DNA of 36,583 nucleotides, from the NCBI GenBank assembly GCA_016841325.1, contig JAENZJ010000031.1:1-36583 (forward strand). The letters are read 5' to 3'. This DNA is from Thermincola carboxydiphila. GTDB lineage: Bacteria; Bacillota; Thermincolia; Thermincolales; UBA2595. The translations under genes and the position numbers were made by a program. Below the pieces are notes generated by a model, which saw only the letters and a list, made by a program, of their open reading frames with translations, was not told where the DNA came from and did not search any database. Shown here piece by piece: positions 1 to 6,980 of this stretch (position 1 is its first letter; each line of letters begins with the position of its first letter).

Positions 1-598
1 ATTCCATGCGGCACGGCTTGGCACAGCGGCCCCTGTTCCCGCTCCTGCCGCCAATCATGCTGCTCATCAGGCACTGTCCCGAATAAGATACACAGAGCGC
101 CCCATGGACAAAAACCTCAAGTTCCATCCCGGCTTTCTGTTTGATTTGGCTGATTTCCCTGAGGGAAAGCTCCCTTGCCAGGACCACCCTGGTAAAGCCC
201 AGGCTTTTCAGGCTGAGAGCCCCGGAACTGTTATGAATGGTCATCTGGGTGCTGGCATGAAGCTCCAAACCCGGCAAAAGTTCATGGACCACCAGGGCCA
301 CACCGGGGTCCTGGACAATGACCGCATCAGCCCCAACCTCGTGCAGGAACTTCAGGTAGTCCACCAGCTCCCCAAACTCCGGGTCAGCCACCAGGGTGTT
401 TACCGTGACATAAACCTTAACACCCCTGATATGTGCATATTCTATAGCTGCCTTCATTTTAGCCCGGTCAAAATTATCGGCATACTGCCTGGCGCTGAAC
501 AATTGGCCGCCCAGATATACAGCATCGGCGCCGTTTTGCACAGCAGCCCGGAGGGCCTCCCGGCCGCCTACCGGGGCCAGTAATTCGGGTATTCTCAT
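1..598 (-). CDS. U32 family peptidase / hydroxylase-like protein, N-terminal part (cut by window edge)
   Basis: About 199 residues of the N-terminus are visible; the gene continues beyond position 1. The protein begins MRIPELLAPVGG, a typical U32 opening, and continues with AVQNGADAVYLGG, a predicted TIM-barrel pattern (VKVYVTVNTLV, LELHASTQMT), then VFVHGALCVSYSGQCLMSS and GNRGRCAKPCR, the conserved Cys-rich U32 segment. U32 members act as collagenase-like proteases or as tRNA/ubiquinone hydroxylation enzymes with an Fe-S cluster, so the substrate here is not defined. The start at 598 is supported by GGAGG seven bases upstream. It is the last gene of the minus-strand run that includes polX and the NIF3 gene; about 150 bp separates it from the NIF3 gene, so it may have its own promoter. 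Confidence 0.9.
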   Translation of the reverse strand, partial: MRIPELLAPVGGREALRAAVQNGADAVYLGGQLFSARQYADNFDRAKMKAAIEYAHIRGVKVYVTVNTLVADPEFGELVDYLKFLHEVGADAVIVQDPGVALVVHELLPGLELHASTQMTIHNSSGALSLKSLGFTRVVLARELSLREISQIKQKAGMELEVFVHGALCVSYSGQCLMSSMIGGRSGNRGRCAKPCRME

Positions 599-749
599 CT
601 GCAACCTCCATTATAATGTCAAACTCTTCTACTATGATACCCTAAATGATACCCTAAATCCAGAAAAAGGCCAAATGATTTACGTGAAATCACTTGACCC
701 CGTTCTTAATCAGTATTTTACAGAAAATGACCGTTTTTATAAAATCCGT

Positions 750-1703
750 TTATATCCGGGAAAACCTGGTCAGGCCGGAACAGGTGATGACCTCAATACC
801 TTTTTTGGCAAATTCATCAATAATAAGGTTCATGCCAAGGGAATCGCTGGCCATATGTCCTGCAATAATAACATTAATGTGGTTCTTTTCAGCCTCTTTA
901 CGGTGTTTTTCCCCAATGTGCATACCCACAATCGTACCCACACCTGCCTGTGACAGCTTGGCAAAGGCATCCTCTGACCCGCCGGTCCCTCCGGTCATAT
1001 CCACAAATACCTTACCACACTTGCGTTCCTTGTCACCGACAACGGTCACCGGTCCGGTGCCTATTTTGACAGCCTCTGCATATTCGGGAATCTCTTTTAA
1101 AATGGTTATTATGTCCCCCACTGTCTCCGGCTTTTTCTCCTCAATGGTCCGCTGCAGGAAGCCTGTCACCATATTGTCAGCCGGTGTGTGTACACACATC
1201 AGGGGAATCTCAAACATTTCAGCTGCGTCCACAGCCTTGTTGTGATTCAGCGGCAGCAGGTTTCTCCTGACCTCGCTTATCCTGGAGGCCATAATCCCCT
1301 GGGCCACATTGATGGGGACACCGAAAGTCTCGAGAATTTCAGACTGCATGTGCATAACCTCATACAGCCCCACAAGAGCCTTTCCTTCAGGGTGGTGAGC
1401 CAGCACCAGGTCAATTTGCCTGCCCTTTTCCCTAAGCCGGTCGGCAATCAGTATCTCCCCCACCTCAATATCTATTCCTGCCAGGATAGTCTTTATCTCC
1501 TGCTCCGGGTCTCCATAAAGAATCCGGGTATCACTGTAGGGATTACTCAGTTTCTCCCGGTCAAACTCCTGTTTTTCGTCTTCTTTCAGATCATCAAATT
1601 TCTTCCCGGCTTTTTTCAGGACACGGTTAATCTCTTCCCGGCCCCTGGGGTCATTTTCCATCCCTATGCTGACCGCCAATTCATACATTTCTTTAAGTTT
1701 CAT
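750..1703 (-). CDS. NIF3 (Ngg1-interacting factor 3)-family metal-binding protein
   Basis: A 317-residue protein. The metal-site motif LAHHPEG lies near residue 100 and a second GHMASDSLG motif lies near the C-terminus, matching the two-part di-metal site of the NIF3/YbgI/YqfO fold. The reaction is not known with certainty for the family (GTP cyclohydrolase-like or metallochaperone roles are proposed), so none is assigned. The start at 1703 is chosen over an upstream ATG at 1745 because GGAGGAG sits about six bases before it. The upstream region carries two short palindromes (1749-1767 and 1766-1777) near a weak promoter-like sequence, so the gene may be transcribed separately from polX. The N-terminal 60 residues are charged and lie outside the core family motifs. 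Confidence 0.8.
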   Translation of the reverse strand: MKLKEMYELAVSIGMENDPRGREEINRVLKKAGKKFDDLKEDEKQEFDREKLSNPYSDTRILYGDPEQEIKTILAGIDIEVGEILIADRLREKGRQIDLVLAHHPEGKALVGLYEVMHMQSEILETFGVPINVAQGIMASRISEVRRNLLPLNHNKAVDAAEMFEIPLMCVHTPADNMVTGFLQRTIEEKKPETVGDIITILKEIPEYAEAVKIGTGPVTVVGDKERKCGKVFVDMTGGTGGSEDAFAKLSQAGVGTIVGMHIGEKHRKEAEKNHINVIIAGHMASDSLGMNLIIDEFAKKGIEVITCSGLTRFSRI

Positions 1704-1748
1704 GATACTCCTCCTCCAGATACCATTGAATACCACCACATACATTTT

Positions 1749-1777
1749 TTGTTTATAACATAAACAATTAGCTAATT
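1749..1777 (-). promoter_or_regulatory. Palindromic operator-like region upstream of the NIF3-family gene
   Basis: Two short palindromes sit side by side: TTGTTTAT-aac-ATAAACAA at 1749-1767 and AATTAGCTAATT at 1766-1777. Read on the minus strand, a TTGAAT hexamer and TATGTT 17 bp further on frame this segment as a possible promoter, with the palindromes over the spacer and -10 region. Regulator binding is inference only; AT-rich palindromes can arise by chance. Confidence 0.3.
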
Positions 1778-1844
1778 CGATTCAAAAGAGAAAATTCCTT
1801 TTAAATATACAAATTTTATTGATTTTTATTTTCCCTGCTGCCCG

Positions 1845-3569
1845 TCACTTTTTCAGGTAATCCAGCAGTTCCTCTTTACCCAGGGTGTTCAGGACATCCC
1901 TTTTTTCCAGCCAGCCGCGGCGTGCTGTAGCCACACCGTACTTCATTTCGTCCATCCGGTTGATGTCATGGGCATCAGTATTGATACTAATCCTGATACC
2001 CAGCTCTGCAGCCCGGCGCACATACCTGTCGTTCAGGTCCAGCCTGTCAGGGGAGGCATTAATCTCAAGAGCAGTCCCATACTTAACAGCAGCTGCGAAT
2101 ATCTCCTCCATATCAATGGCATAAGGGTCCCTCCTGCCAATAAGCCTCCCGGTCGGGTGGGCCACTATGTCGACATGCTTGTTTTTCATGGCTGAAATTA
2201 CCCTTCCGGTAATTTTTTCCCTTTCCTGCCGGAACCCCGAATGCACCGAAGCCACCACAATGTCTTTTGCGGCCAGTATTTCATCAGGATAGTCCAAATC
2301 ACCGTTGGACAGGATATCAGCCTCAATACCGGTTAGTATTTCAATCTGACCGGTCTTTTCATTCAGTTCCCTGAGATACCGCTCCTGTTCCTCCAGGCGT
2401 TCCACGGAAAGACCCCTGGCTATCCCCAGGGACTTGGAATGGTCAGTTATGGCAACATACTCATAACCCATTTCAACTGCCCTGCCAACTATCTCCTCTA
2501 TCGAATTAACCCCGTCACTCCAGTCAGAGTGAATGTGAAGATCTCCTTTGATGTCCCCTGTTTCCACCAGGTCAGGGAGAGTCCCGTTCATGGCTGCCTC
2601 AACCTCCCCCAGGTCCTCCCTGAGTTCGGGAGGGATGTACTCCATTCCCAGGTGGGTATAAATATCCGCCTCACCGGCAACAGGCAGCCTGGTGTCATCG
2701 TCACGGCGGAACACACCATACTCATTTATTTTCAGGCCTTTTTTGTGGGCTATCTCGCGGAGCCTGACATTATGCTCTTTGGAACCGGTAAAATGGTGCA
2801 TGGCGGTCCAGTACTGTTCCGGTCCCACAACCATAAGGTCAATGCCGATTCCCGCCAAAGTAACCACCCGTGCCTTGGTATCACCTTTAGCCAGCACCTT
2901 TTTTACCTGGGGGTGTTTCACAAATATTTCGATTACTCTTTCCGCTTCATATGAACCCACCACCAGGTCAATATCGCCAACAGCATCTTTCATGCGGCGG
3001 GCACTCCCGGCGGCCCCGGCCTCCTCCACACCCGGGAGCGACTTCAGGAAACCGGTAAAGGCTTCCGCCATGGCATCGGCAATCCCGAGGGTAACCTGCC
3101 CTGTACCGCTCCTCAGCATTTCAATACCCCTGAGGATATTCATTTCAGTCTTGTTCCCCATGCCGGGAAGTCCCCTGATTTTTCGGCCCCTGGCTGCTGC
3201 CTCCAACTCATCCACTGATGATATGCCCAGCTTTTGATACAGCTCCTGGGCCATCCTGGCCCCGATTCCGGGAACGGTGATAACTTCCAGAAGCCCCGGC
3301 GGGACCTGGGCCTTCAAATTTTCGTAATACTCAATTTCCCCGGTATTGAATAATTCCGCAATTTTCCCCGCAATGGCCTTCCCAATGCCGGGGACAGTTT
3401 CCAGCTCCCCCCGGGATGCCAGTTCCGACAGGTCGGTGGCCAGACTGGCGATGGCCTTGGCCGCTTTCCGGTAAGCCCTGATCTTGAAAACACTTTCCCC
3501 CTGTAGTTCCAGCAGGTCAGCTATTTCACCCATTATCCAGGCAACCTCTATATTTTCAATACGCCTCAT
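1845..3569 (-). CDS. polX: Family X DNA polymerase with PHP 3'-5' exonuclease domain (PolX)
   Basis: A 574-residue bacterial PolX for gap-filling DNA repair. The N-terminal helical lyase-like domain is followed by helix-hairpin-helix motifs (VPGIGKAIAGK near residue 59, VPGIGARMAQ near 99, LPGMGNKTE near 134). The nucleotidyltransferase motif GSAR (188-191) precedes the catalytic Asp pair D199/D201, and a third Asp lies at D244. The C-terminal PHP domain keeps its metal ligands: H345 and H347 (DLHIHSD), H377, E417, H443, H471, and D532/H534 (NTDAHD). All catalytic positions are present and the length is normal for the family (about 570). The start at 3569 follows GGAGGG by about six bases. 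Its usual neighbour zapA is separated from it by the decayed island at 3570-6680. Confidence 0.95.
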   Translation of the reverse strand: MRRIENIEVAWIMGEIADLLELQGESVFKIRAYRKAAKAIASLATDLSELASRGELETVPGIGKAIAGKIAELFNTGEIEYYENLKAQVPPGLLEVITVPGIGARMAQELYQKLGISSVDELEAAARGRKIRGLPGMGNKTEMNILRGIEMLRSGTGQVTLGIADAMAEAFTGFLKSLPGVEEAGAAGSARRMKDAVGDIDLVVGSYEAERVIEIFVKHPQVKKVLAKGDTKARVVTLAGIGIDLMVVGPEQYWTAMHHFTGSKEHNVRLREIAHKKGLKINEYGVFRRDDDTRLPVAGEADIYTHLGMEYIPPELREDLGEVEAAMNGTLPDLVETGDIKGDLHIHSDWSDGVNSIEEIVGRAVEMGYEYVAITDHSKSLGIARGLSVERLEEQERYLRELNEKTGQIEILTGIEADILSNGDLDYPDEILAAKDIVVASVHSGFRQEREKITGRVISAMKNKHVDIVAHPTGRLIGRRDPYAIDMEEIFAAAVKYGTALEINASPDRLDLNDRYVRRAAELGIRISINTDAHDINRMDEMKYGVATARRGWLEKRDVLNTLGKEELLDYLKK

Positions 3570-3730
3570 AAGCCCTCCCTATTCCTCCGGCAGCAGTGTG
3601 GAAATTTGTACAATAACTCATCATATTCTATTTCCGGCCATTCCGAAAGCCTACCACTTTTATTTTGTCCAAAAACAAGTCCTCTACCCCGCTTTTCAGC
3701 AGATGTAGAAGACTATTTATTTCACTTTGC

Positions 3731-3810
3731 CCTGCTTCATGACGTCCTTACTTTCATTATGGACCTTACTCATGGGCCTTGCTTCATTTTACCTTACTTC
3801 TCACGGGACC
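3731..3810. repeat. Degenerate short tandem repeat (CCTTRCTTCAT-like units)
   Basis: Five to six imperfect units related to CCTTACTTCAT, spaced 13-18 bp, run from the polX upstream region into the 3' end of the Ig-like fragment gene. Units visible on the plus strand include CCTGCTTCAT, CCTTACTTTCAT, CCTTACTCAT, CCTTGCTTCAT and CCTTACTTCTC. No function is evident. Confidence 0.4.
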
Positions 3811-4465
3811 TTAATCTTGCCTGTATTGTCACTGCGGCTGCGATCACCAGGGCAATAACTGCGGCAGCCCAGAGGTACAGACTGTACTTAATGGCCCCGG
3901 TTTCCGTCCCGGCGCTTTCCGGGTTAACCACAGCATTTGTGACTGCAGTAACAGTTTCCCAGGCATCAGATCCTGCGGAAATAGCCTTACTGTCAACAAG
4001 TACCGGTATCACAGGCAGTGAGAGATGTTGTTCAACCCGATAACCTGACTCGTCAATGGCCCTGATAGTGCCATCACCTGCAGGTACAACCGCCGCCCAC
4101 CGGCCTTTTTGAGTGCGGCTCAGTTTCACGCTGTTGGCGCCTACATAGTAGTCAATGGCCACAGCATTTAACAGCGGCTTGATTTCCAGCATATATTTGC
4201 CGTCAGCCTGAGCCGTGTGCTTAATCTCCATCAGGGGCAGGCTGTTGTCAATAGTGATGGTATAGGTGCTCTGCCTGGTAAGCCCTGACTTGTCAACAGC
4301 ATAAATCTCGATGGGATACGGTCCGTCAACTGTCCCAAAAGCAACCATAAAGACCGCTTCCCAAACACCGTCTTTGCCCGGCTTCAGTTCCAGTTTGCGA
4401 CCGGCAGGCAGCGGCATCTCCGTCCAGGATTGGAGTCTGATACAGCTGCTGCCAGAGGTGGGCAT
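3794..4465 (-). pseudogene. C-terminal fragment of a membrane-anchored Ig-like/beta-sandwich protein
   Basis: About 223 residues are readable. An Ig-like module (VWEAVFMVAFGTVDGPYPIE to STYTITIDNSLP, residues 34-90) is followed by a second beta-rich stretch, then one C-terminal transmembrane segment (YLWAAAVIALVIAAAVTI) with a positively charged tail RLRSREK, so the product would be anchored with its bulk outside the cytoplasm. No ribosome binding site precedes the ATG at 4465, and the open frame runs directly out of the overlapping HprK-like fragment. The N-terminus therefore appears lost at a deletion junction near 4465, and the listed start is probably not a real one. The family was not recognised; a surface protein with an extracellular domain is the most that can be said. 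Confidence 0.55.
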
Positions 4466-4788
4466 GGGTATGCAGGGTCTATGAACATCGTATATGAAGA
4501 CCAGTCCGCGGAGGCCACGGTGTATGACGGAATATCATGATTATCACCGCTTAAATTGTGAATGTGTTCCTGAGCTTCGTAAATGATAGTCCCCGGTGTA
4601 TTGGCAATTATATTGACCCCAGTCCCCGGTTTATCAGGACGTTTCCTGAATTCAACCCTACAGTATATATCCGGTTCGCCCTGCCGGCACGAAAAGAGTT
4701 TAAAGTTATCATGTAAGGCCCACTCCGGGGCAGAGATTTCTGTAACCAGGTCAGAAAAACGGTATTTCGCCAAGAGGTCATCCCCCAC
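4384..4788 (-). pseudogene. N-terminal fragment resembling HprK-like/PEP-carboxykinase-fold protein of RiPP clusters
   Basis: This fragment opens with a GTG directly after an in-frame stop and begins GDDLLAKYRFSDLVTEI. It contains DNFKLFSCRQGEPDIYCRVEF and SYTVASADWSSYTMF, a pattern I associate with the N-terminal half of HPr-kinase-like proteins that accompany PqqD and radical SAM maturases; this assignment is from memory and is moderate at best. In such proteins a P-loop domain (GxSGxGKST) would follow, but here the frame changes to unrelated sequence after about residue 105 and stops at 134. No P-loop is present and no good ribosome binding site precedes it. It is read as truncated by the same deletion that removed the start of the Ig-like gene. 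Confidence 0.45.
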
Positions 4789-4811
4789 TTATCCATGCTA
4801 AAAGAAAAGAA

Positions 4812-4827
4812 GCACACAATTGTGTGC
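4812..4827 (-). terminator. Perfect palindrome after the precursor-like peptide gene, possible weak terminator
   Basis: GCACACAA/TTGTGTGC is a perfect 16-bp palindrome 10 bp past the stop of the small peptide gene. On the minus strand it is followed by TTCTTTTCTTTT. The stem has no natural loop and the T-run is interrupted, so termination would be weak. A protein-binding operator is an alternative reading. Confidence 0.4.
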
Positions 4828-4837
4828 CTGCCTGTAA

Positions 4838-5011
4838 TTATGTACTCGCATTAGTTTTAAAGGCTGCCTCAGCAGGCATACTGGGTTCCCAACCGGGAAT
4901 ACCACTACAGCCTCGTGGAACGGCATTTCCCTTATTACATTCGGTGAAAACATTTTCGAATTGGGCATAGGCTTTCGCATCAAGCTCAGGTTTGCAATAT
5001 TCTTTTTTCAT
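4838..5011 (-). CDS. Small RiPP precursor-like peptide (57 aa) beside radical SAM/PqqD remnants
   Basis: A 57-residue peptide. Its leader-like half (MKKEYCKPELDAKAYAQFEN) resembles the leaders of precursors processed by PqqD-guided radical SAM maturases. The following half carries VFTECNKGN, PRGCSGIPGW and a polar tail ending in NAST. Cysteines are at 6, 25 and 35, so two lie in the presumed core. The start at 5011 is strongly supported by GAGGTG seven bases upstream, and the frame is intact. The gene is separated from the maturase remnant by 149 bp of AT-rich DNA and followed by a palindrome at 4812-4827. Family knowledge suggests the Cys/Gly-containing core would be modified (for example by thioether crosslinks), but the maturase next door is broken, so modification in this strain is doubtful. 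The exact family was not recognised. Confidence 0.7.
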   Translation of the reverse strand: MKKEYCKPELDAKAYAQFENVFTECNKGNAVPRGCSGIPGWEPSMPAEAAFKTNAST

Positions 5012-5160
5012 AATTTATCACCTCACTGCCTAAACAATACCATATAATACCAATTAGCATAAAATACTACTTAAAATAAAACTACCATATGTTATCAAAC
5101 TTGTCCAGCATTAATTTTCACAAAATTCTTGAATATTTCTCAGATCGTTTTGCTCTCTCT

Positions 5161-5658
5161 TTATATGTCTTCAAACAGGGTTGGCAGGCGGTCCCAGGCC
5201 TGCCGGAAACCCTCGGCAAACGGCAGGGTAAAGGGCCTGGCAAAGGAACCACAGGGCAGCATTTTGCCATCCCAGGTTATCCAGTACATGGATTTTGCCG
5301 CCAGGCAGGTAATGATTTTGGGTGGGAGATCAAATCCATATGCCCGCGCCTGTACAGGGGTCCCCCCCCCGGTAATCAGGAGATTCAGTGTCCCGGCCGC
5401 CGCAGCCTCTCTGGCCATGCCAATCCACTCATCTGCAGTCCTCTCCCTGCCTATCAGGTCCATTTGATGCTTGTCAAGCCTGATATAACACATCTTACAC
5501 CTCAGGTTGCACCGTGGTGTTAATTCAAATGTACCACCCAGAGGGACATGCCTCTGTGCGGCGTATCCGGCCAGGGTAATCTCCGAACGTTCCCACTTGC
5601 GGGCCAACTCATTGTTATCTGTTGATTCATTGTCTTTTTTCTTCAGATCAGTACTCAT
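5161..5658 (-). pseudogene. Radical SAM/SPASM peptide maturase, internally deleted and C-terminally truncated
   Basis: A 165-residue remnant of a protein normally well over 350 residues. The N-terminus keeps the radical SAM Fe-S motif C-x3-C-x2-C (CNLRCKMC, about residues 52-59) and the SAM-binding glycines LLITGG near residue 97. The next expected residues (EP) and most of the TIM barrel are missing. The frame jumps to C-terminal sequence beginning YGFDLPPKIITCLAAKSMYWITWDGKMLPCG, the start of a SPASM domain. After LPFAEGFRQAWDRL the frame ends at LFEDI, so the remaining auxiliary-cluster cysteines are also gone. The start overlaps the stop of the PqqD-like gene as ATGA, the normal coupled arrangement. 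The product could bind one cluster at most and is very unlikely to be active. Confidence 0.8.
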
Positions 5659-5921
5659 TCCTCAAGGACCCCGCTCTGCCGGGCAGTTTCAAGAAACTCA
5701 TCAAGATCGGCCCTGGCAGTTGCCTCATCAACCTCATATTCATTAAGTATGGCCGACAGTAATTGAGGGTAAGCAATATCTTCAGAGAGACATTTCCAGA
5801 TGAAATAACCGGAATCATTGAGGGTCATGATTCCCTTGAAGTCAATTACTCTTTCCCCAATGGGAACAACGATATGACAATCGGCAATTTCCCTGACAAG
5901 ATAACCGTCTTTAATTTTCTC
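5655..5921 (-). pseudogene. PqqD-like peptide-binding protein, start codon replaced by GAG
   Basis: Eighty-eight codons encode a complete-looking PqqD-type RiPP recognition element: KIKDGYLVREIADCHIVVP, IGERVIDFKGIMTLNDSGYFIW (the conserved N-x-x-G-x-x-x-W region) and a C-terminal helix DEATARADLDEFLETARQSGVL. Proteins of this family present the precursor leader to the radical SAM enzyme. The codon where translation should begin is GAG (5919-5921). It sits five bases after an AGGAG ribosome binding site and directly after the TGA of the upstream frame, so an ancestral GTG or ATG seems to have mutated. No other in-frame ATG, GTG or TTG precedes the conserved N-terminus; an ATT two codons in would be the only rescue. 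The stop overlaps the radical SAM start by 4 bp. Confidence 0.7.
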
Positions 5922-6200
5922 TCAATCTCCTGCCTTCCGTTTTAAAGTGGTCACGGGTACAAACGGCTTACAAGCCAGATATGCCAGGCGCTTCGGGTAG
6001 AAGAACAGAGCCCTGAAGGTACCAATATTATAGGAGCTCTTTATCCTCAGAATCGGTGGAAACATTTGGTGCCATAATGCCAATAAATAACCAGGCACTC
6101 CCTCATTGCGGACTATCCCGCTGGTAAACGGCCTCGGCACAACCAGCTCCGGAACAAAGAGACGCAGGATATTATGGATAATGAAAAATCATGGTAACCA
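5922..6200 (-). pseudogene. C-terminal fragment of an unidentified protein upstream of the PqqD-like gene
   Basis: An open frame runs from a stop near 6200 to TGA at 5922-5924 and reads HNILRLFVPELVVPRPF, GVPGYLLALWHQMFPPILRI and KRLAYLACKPFVPVTTLKR. It looks like a genuine protein C-terminus (hydrophobic and aromatic rich, basic end) and abuts the PqqD-like gene, so it is probably the 3' end of the gene that once preceded pqqD in this operon. No start codon with a ribosome binding site is present; a GTG at 6140 is internal to the fragment. Its upstream part collides out of frame with the epimerase fragment around 6185-6200, a deletion junction. I did not recognise the family. Confidence 0.45.
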
Positions 6201-6634
6201 CCTAACCATTCTGCGAACTTCCTGATTCCCCCTGCAAAATCCGTCTGTGGATTATATCCGAGGATTTTCTTTGCCTTCGAAATATCAGCAAAAGTACGGT
6301 TCACATCCCCGGGCTGCAGGGGCAATTTATTTAACACAGCTTTTTTGTTCAATGTATCTTCAAGAGTCCTGACCATTCTACTCAAACTGACTGTATTGGA
6401 CTCTCCCAAATTGAAAATTTCATATTTGCCGCTGCCTTCACTGACCCAATCAATGGCTTTGGTAACACCGTCAATAATATCATCAATATATGTATAATCC
6501 CGCTCAGTACTTCCATCTCCGTAAAACGGGACAGATTGCCCCGCTTTAATTAAGCCGGCAAACTTGTGTATAGCCAAATCACGTCTCTGCCTTGGTCCAT
6601 ATACCGTAAAAAATTTCAGGAAGGCCATATTGAT
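6113..6634 (-). pseudogene. UDP-sugar 4-epimerase (NAD-dependent epimerase/dehydratase), C-terminal fragment
   Basis: The readable frame covers roughly the last 155 residues of a UDP-glucuronate 4-epimerase-like enzyme: FFTVYGPRQRRDLAIHKF, FYGDGSTERDYTYIDDIIDG, KYEIFNLGES, LQPGDVNRTFADISKA and LGYNPQTDFAGGIRKFAEWL. The N-terminal half, with the NAD-binding GxxGxxG and the catalytic YxxxK, is absent. Homology appears to start at about FGIN, just before the ATG at 6628, right beside the hairpin at 6640-6675, with a stop six codons further upstream. The 3' end reads past the usual epimerase C-terminus into unrelated sequence (SIISCVSLFRSW onward), so both ends are breakpoints. The fragment cannot be catalytic. 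Confidence 0.75.
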
Positions 6635-6639
6635 GCCAA

Positions 6640-6681
6640 AGCCCGCAACCCGCTATTCATAAGCGATTGTGGGCTCTTTTT
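6640..6681 (+). terminator. Stem-loop with T-tract at the edge of the epimerase fragment
   Basis: On the plus strand AGCCCGCAACCCGC (6640-6653) pairs imperfectly with GCGATTGTGGGCT (6663-6675) around a nine-base loop and is followed by CTTTTT. It has the form of a Rho-independent terminator, but no plus-strand gene leads into it. It lies exactly where epimerase homology begins, so it may be the end of a lost gene or element. From here to the zapA terminators (about 6682-6830) the DNA is AT-rich and I see nothing else. Confidence 0.45.
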
Positions 6682-6830
6682 ATCTCATTTTGCTGCAAAA
6701 CTCAAGATATTTATACATAATTTTTCTATATTTGTCTAGGTATATTTCCTTTATTAATAATTTCTCCCTTTATTACTTTTACAGATCCACTTGTCTTCCC
6801 TTTATGCCGCTGGCCTGGGCGCCCGAATAC

Positions 6831-6873
6831 AAAAAAAGGCGGAGACGCCCCTTAAAGGAATCCATCTCCGCCT
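6831..6873 (-). terminator. Rho-independent terminator, distal of two after zapA
   Basis: On the minus strand AGGCGGAGA (6873-6865) pairs with TCTCCGCCT (6845-6837) and is followed by a run of six to seven T. It is the second of two terminators downstream of the pheST-zapA operon. Confidence 0.75.
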
Positions 6874-6899
6874 GAAATAATCCCCGGTATTTATATGGC

Positions 6900-6925
6900 A
6901 AAAAAGACGCCTCTCTTGAGACGTC
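6900..6925 (-). terminator. Rho-independent terminator, proximal to zapA
   Basis: On the minus strand GACGTCTC (6925-6918), loop AAGA, GAGGCGTC (6913-6906) with one G-T pair, followed by TTTTTT. It lies about 55 bp after the zapA stop and probably ends the pheST-zapA transcript. Confidence 0.75.
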
Positions 6926-6980
6926 CTGTCCTTTACGTTTTCTTTCTGTTGCGCATTCTGTCTGCCAGACTTTTTGTCTG

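Noticed and set aside
104-583. Plus-strand frame of 159 codons
   Set aside because: It lies antisense to a clear U32 peptidase and has no family resemblance.
4798-4983. Minus-strand frame of 61 codons overlapping the precursor-like peptide
   Set aside because: It is in another frame; the 57-residue frame has the GAGGTG ribosome binding site and the leader-like sequence.
5012-5160. A dedicated promoter for the precursor-like peptide
   Set aside because: Several weak -35/-10 pairings are possible in this AT-rich stretch and none is convincing.
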